Positions 14,938 through 17,290 of a DNA stretch of 17,290 bases are shown here, piece after piece. The notes under the pieces were generated by a model. The model was not told where the DNA came from and searched no databases. It was given only the letters and a program-made list of their open reading frames with translations. Each line of letters starts with the position of its first letter. Position 1 is the stretch's first letter. A program made the translations under genes and the position numbers. The stretch spans positions 1 to 17,290 of the forward strand of contig SLOS01000207.1 of the NCBI GenBank assembly GCA_007132365.1, given 5' to 3'. The DNA is from Bacteroidales bacterium (GTDB taxonomy: Bacteria > Bacteroidota > Bacteroidia > Bacteroidales > PUMT01).

Positions 14938-16418
14938 ACCTGGAGTCGGGCCTTGCCAAGATAAGGACTGGTCAATCTTATCAAATAGCCGGTAATCCTT
15001 TTGTAAATATTATAATATGTTTCGGTATTCATTATGACTGAATCGGTTGTTGCCTTGTATGTAAGGAATATGCCCATCGGGAGAAGAATTATGCTTGATA
15101 TCCACATTCCGGGAAATGCGGGAATAACCAGCTCTCTTACAAACTTCAGGGCAGAGATATCAATGACATAATAAAGAACAAAGAAGAGAACAGAAACTAC
15201 TACTGGCATACCCAGTCCGCCTTTCCTGATTATTGCACCGAGAGGGGCGCCAATAAAAAAAAATATAAAGCATGCAAAAGAGAGTGTGAATTTCCGGTGC
15301 AATTCAATTTCATACCTGCGTATCCTCTTGTTTTGCCAGTCAAAATTAGTTTTTGTAGATATGATCTGATTTCTCATTAGCCTGGCATCAACAAGTGCAT
15401 GATCCCATGCTCTTCGTTCCTGATCCAGTGTCAGATCCTGCTCGAGCCCCTGTATATCTAATGGCTTTCTTGAAGCAGGTGTCAATGTGTCAGATACTCT
15501 GTGACGAAAAGCCTCTTTTTTGAAGAATGAAGAAGTTATCAAATTATCAGTATGTTCGCTCACCTGCTTTGAGAGTACCTGGTCCAGGGAATCAATTGTC
15601 ATTTTAAGCTGGGTAAGGTTCATCATCTGTGAATTGTGCCGGAATGCTTCCTCATCCGTCCTCTGAAGATCAAATCCCGATAATTCAATGATCAGGACCT
15701 GTTCGCTGAATACATCATTCCGGTGCGGGAAAGTTCTCAATTGTCTTTGCCGGGCCCTTTCTTCCATCTCCTCATAATTATACCCGCTATAAAGTGTTGT
15801 TACCAGATATGACTTATCTTCGGTTATTCTCATAAATCCGGAATCAGCAATAGTAACCTTAAGGTTCCCCCTTCTGTCAGTGTGATCATATATCTTTATA
15901 TCATACATCATGTTTGTGCGGTGATTCTTATCTGCTACCTTAATGCTGTAATTATCGATACCGTTGTAAAAGATCCCCTCACGAATCTGCATCTCGGGCC
16001 TTTGTTGCTGAACATCATAAAGAAGTGAACGCATCTTGAGGTTGGTATAGGGCAAAACATTATTGGCAAAATAAAAAGCTCCTATGCTCATGAAAATTGT
16101 AAGTATGATAAGCGGACTCATGATCCTCTGAAGGGAAACACCTGCAGATTTAAGTGCTGTGAGCTCAAAATTCTCACCCAGATTGCCAAAGGTCATCAGT
16201 GAAGATAATAATATCGCGAGAGGTAAAGCGAGTGGCACCAGTCCAGCTGAAGTATAAACTAATAATTCAGTGATAACTGCTAATTCGAGTCCTTTTCCTA
16301 TCAAATCGTCAATATACTTCCATAGAAACTGCATAAGAAGAACAAAGACCACGACAAAAAAAGTGGAAATAAGCGGTCCTGTATATGTTTTTAATACAAA
16401 CAGATGAAGCTTCTTCAT
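14934..16418 (-). CDS. LptF/LptG-family permease (YjgP/YjgQ)
   Basis: Inner-membrane subunit of the Lpt ABC transporter family, which extracts lipopolysaccharide from the inner membrane and feeds it to the periplasmic bridge. Six membrane helices are visible in the family 3+3 layout: about 12-36, 52-76, 98-120, then 376-397, 405-425 and 435-455. The LTALKSAGVSLQRIM segment (86-100) is the coupling region expected to contact LptB. Between the halves lies a periplasmic beta domain (about 140-250) and an extra helical, charged segment (about 255-372), making it 494 residues rather than about 360 as in E. coli LptF. The ATG at 16418 is chosen because GAGGTG lies 10 bases upstream; an in-frame GTG at 16436 overlaps that ribosome site. 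Whether it fills the LptF or LptG position is not clear. Confidence 0.9.
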   Translation of the reverse strand: MKKLHLFVLKTYTGPLISTFFVVVFVLLMQFLWKYIDDLIGKGLELAVITELLVYTSAGLVPLALPLAILLSSLMTFGNLGENFELTALKSAGVSLQRIMSPLIILTIFMSIGAFYFANNVLPYTNLKMRSLLYDVQQQRPEMQIREGIFYNGIDNYSIKVADKNHRTNMMYDIKIYDHTDRRGNLKVTIADSGFMRITEDKSYLVTTLYSGYNYEEMEERARQRQLRTFPHRNDVFSEQVLIIELSGFDLQRTDEEAFRHNSQMMNLTQLKMTIDSLDQVLSKQVSEHTDNLITSSFFKKEAFRHRVSDTLTPASRKPLDIQGLEQDLTLDQERRAWDHALVDARLMRNQIISTKTNFDWQNKRIRRYEIELHRKFTLSFACFIFFFIGAPLGAIIRKGGLGMPVVVSVLFFVLYYVIDISALKFVRELVIPAFPGMWISSIILLPMGIFLTYKATTDSVIMNTETYYNIYKRITGYLIRLTSPYLGKARLQV

Positions 16419-16568
16419 AGACTTTATGCACCTCACATATAGTAATTCAAGCCGGTATTAATTATTTAACCAGTTATCCGGAAATTATAACGATCAATCC
16501 GGCATATTTATGCTGGATCATGTAAAAATAAACATTTTAAAGGAAAAAATAACCGGGGATAACGGGTG

Positions 16569-16949
16569 CTACAATCCCATAGTATGCTTTAATCTTGATA
16601 TTTGGGAGTCCCACAGGTCCCTGACATCATCGGCATCATCCTCATCGGTAAAATCGGTGATTTCCAGGGCAACATCCCCGGTGAGTTCATGCTGGTGTAT
16701 CTTGAACTCAAAATATGCATCCTTGTCATCTGTTTCCAGCCAGCGAAAGCGTATGAATTTATTTTCTTTTTGTGAAATCATTTCCGCCTGCTCTTCGGCA
16801 CCATCCCAAATGAACGTATACGTACTGCCTTTCAGGTTTACATCATCTGCAAACCATTCAGATAATCCTGAAGGCGTACTAAGCTGTTTATACAGTACAC
16901 TTGGTGATGAATTGATTGTATATTCCAGTTTTAACTTGTTTTTCATCAT
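16569..16949 (-). CDS. START-like (SRPBCC fold) domain protein
   Basis: A 126-residue soluble protein of unknown function. It has the pattern of the START/AHSA1-like superfamily: YTINSSPSVLYKQLSTPSGLSEWFADDV (10-37), where P-x-x-L...S-x-x-G-L-x-x-W-F-x-D-x-V is the characteristic N-terminal helix, then WDG (48-50), a beta sheet with FIRFRW (65-70), and a C-terminal helix (about 104-123). The fold forms a hydrophobic cavity, but the ligand is unknown. The C-terminal part is strongly acidic. Two adjacent ATGs (16949 and 16946) are possible starts. It lies 150 bases upstream of the permease gene on the same strand, and a Bacteroidota-type promoter sits about 100 bases upstream. It could head the lptF-glycosyltransferase-ribBA-fmt run, but the gap leaves room for a separate promoter. 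Confidence 0.8.
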   Translation of the reverse strand: MMKNKLKLEYTINSSPSVLYKQLSTPSGLSEWFADDVNLKGSTYTFIWDGAEEQAEMISQKENKFIRFRWLETDDKDAYFEFKIHQHELTGDVALEITDFTDEDDADDVRDLWDSQISRLKHTMGL

Positions 16950-17058
16950 AAACTAATAATTTAACTAATTCATGCTTTATGAATTACCGCTTGAAATCAT
17001 CCTCAGTAAACACATCAGGATATATTGCAATATAGAAAAATTATCCAATAAAAAAAAT

Positions 17059-17090
17059 CAAAAATATCCGGTAATAATATTAATCCGCAA
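17059..17090 (-). promoter_or_regulatory. Probable Bacteroidota-type promoter for the START-like gene
   Basis: Read on the minus strand, TTG (17090-17088) and TATTTTTG (17066-17059) are 21 bases apart, and the second is an exact TAnnTTTG match. Transcription would begin near 17052, leaving a leader of about 100 bases. It is back to back with the tRNA promoter. Confidence 0.4.
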
Positions 17091-17110
17091 CAGGTTCCAT
17101 GACCTGCTTT

Positions 17111-17141
17111 ATTGATTTCAATAAAAAAGTTATTATCTTTG
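17111..17141 (+). promoter_or_regulatory. Bacteroidota-type promoter for the tRNA gene
   Basis: ATTG (17111-17114) and TATCTTTG (17134-17141) are 19 bases apart; the second is an exact TAnnTTTG match and identical to the -7 box of the DEAD-box helicase promoter. Transcription would start near 17148, giving a precursor leader of about 67 bases before the tRNA. Confidence 0.6.
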
Positions 17142-17163
17142 CAGCCGCAGTAAAAACACGGGG

Positions 17164-17183
17164 GAAAGACCATGATGTCTTTC
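17164..17183 (+). other. Perfect inverted repeat in the tRNA leader
   Basis: GAAAGAC (17164-17170) and GTCTTTC (17177-17183) form a perfect 7-bp stem with the 6-base loop CATGAT. It falls between the predicted transcription start and the tRNA 5' end, so it would fold in the precursor leader removed by RNase P. A role in processing is inference. Confidence 0.4.
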
Positions 17184-17214
17184 AGGAAAAACCGTACTGA
17201 CAAACTTAAAATAA

Positions 17215-17290
17215 GGCGAGGTAGCTCAGGTGGTTAGAGCGCATGATTCATAATCATGAGGTCGGGAGTTCAAGTCTCCCTCTCGCTACC
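17215..17290 (+). tRNA. tRNA with anticodon CAT (tRNA-Met elongator, or tRNA-Ile2)
   Basis: A full cloverleaf is visible: acceptor arm 17215-17221 with 17281-17287, D arm GCTC/GAGC, anticodon stem CATGA/TCATG around loop TTCATAA (anticodon CAT at 17249-17251), variable loop AGGTC, T arm GGGAG/CTCCC around TTCAAGT. The discriminator is A17288, followed by CC; the last A of CCA would be the first base beyond the window. The anticodon stem lacks the three G-C pairs of the initiator, so it is not tRNA-fMet. Elongator Met is more likely, but an Ile tRNA whose C34 becomes lysidine has the same anticodon. Acceptor pairs 1-72 and 7-66 are G-T wobbles. Confidence 0.93.

Noticed and set aside
16419..16436. 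GTG start for the LptF/G-type permease
   Set aside because: The GTG overlaps the GAGGTG ribosome-binding site that is well placed for the ATG at 16418, and MKKLHLFVLK is a more natural N terminus.
17172..17237. A 21-codon ORF (ATG ATG ...) after a purine-rich GGGGGAAAG tract
   Set aside because: Its stop codon lies inside the D loop of the tRNA, and its first codons are explained by the loop and arm of the 17164-17183 hairpin. Probably not translated.
1..17290. CRISPR array, insertion sequence, prophage or defence island
   Set aside because: No regularly spaced direct repeats, transposase or integrase motifs, terminal inverted repeats or known defence domains were seen on either strand.

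Overview
The window looks like a stretch of core chromosome from a member of the Bacteroidota, probably order Bacteroidales or a near relative. Four things point there. The promoters match the Bacteroidota -33/-7 type (TTG-N19-21-TAnnTTTG) and Shine-Dalgarno signals are weak. The DEAD-box helicase, RluA-like synthase, START-like protein and long LptF/G-type permease have the form I associate with this phylum. A YwqK/MORN-type secreted protein is present, and DnaK ends in EEVK. No genus can be named from the sequence alone.

Layout: (1) 1-846, the 3' part of the replicative helicase gene dnaB, plus strand. (2) 1089-2324, an RhlE-type DEAD-box RNA helicase with its own promoter. (3) 2398-5122, minus strand, dnaK followed 7 bases later by a secreted MORN-repeat protein. 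(4) 5398-6940, plus strand, panB and an RluA-family pseudouridine synthase, divergent from dnaK. (5) 7042-8637, a REC-PAS-coiled-coil-class III adenylate cyclase whose receiver domain has lost its phosphoacceptor aspartate. (6) 8724-9221, minus strand, cytidine deaminase. (7) 9327-10274, plus strand, a lipoprotein peptidoglycan hydrolase with two LysM domains. (8) 16418-10346, minus strand, a tight five-gene run: LptF/G-type permease, GT4 glycosyltransferase, membrane GT2 glycosyltransferase, ribBA, fmt. The first three junctions overlap by 4, 4 and 32 bases. (9) 16569-16949, minus strand, a START-like domain protein. (10) 17215 to the window end, a tRNA with anticodon CAT, behind a clear promoter and a leader hairpin.

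Most genes serve core functions: replication, RNA remodelling, protein folding, pantothenate and riboflavin supply, tRNA/rRNA modification, initiator-tRNA formylation, pyrimidine salvage, cell-wall turnover and envelope lipid export. I see no transposase, integrase, CRISPR array, phage gene or defence island. No gene-free stretch exceeds 300 bases; the longest are 5123-5397 (275 bases) and 16950-17214 (265 bases). I found no clearly new biological system. The points most worth following are the degenerate-receiver adenylate cyclase, the N9-spaced inverted repeat upstream of dnaK, the dnaK-MORN pairing, and the two glycosyltransferase genes between the permease and ribBA.
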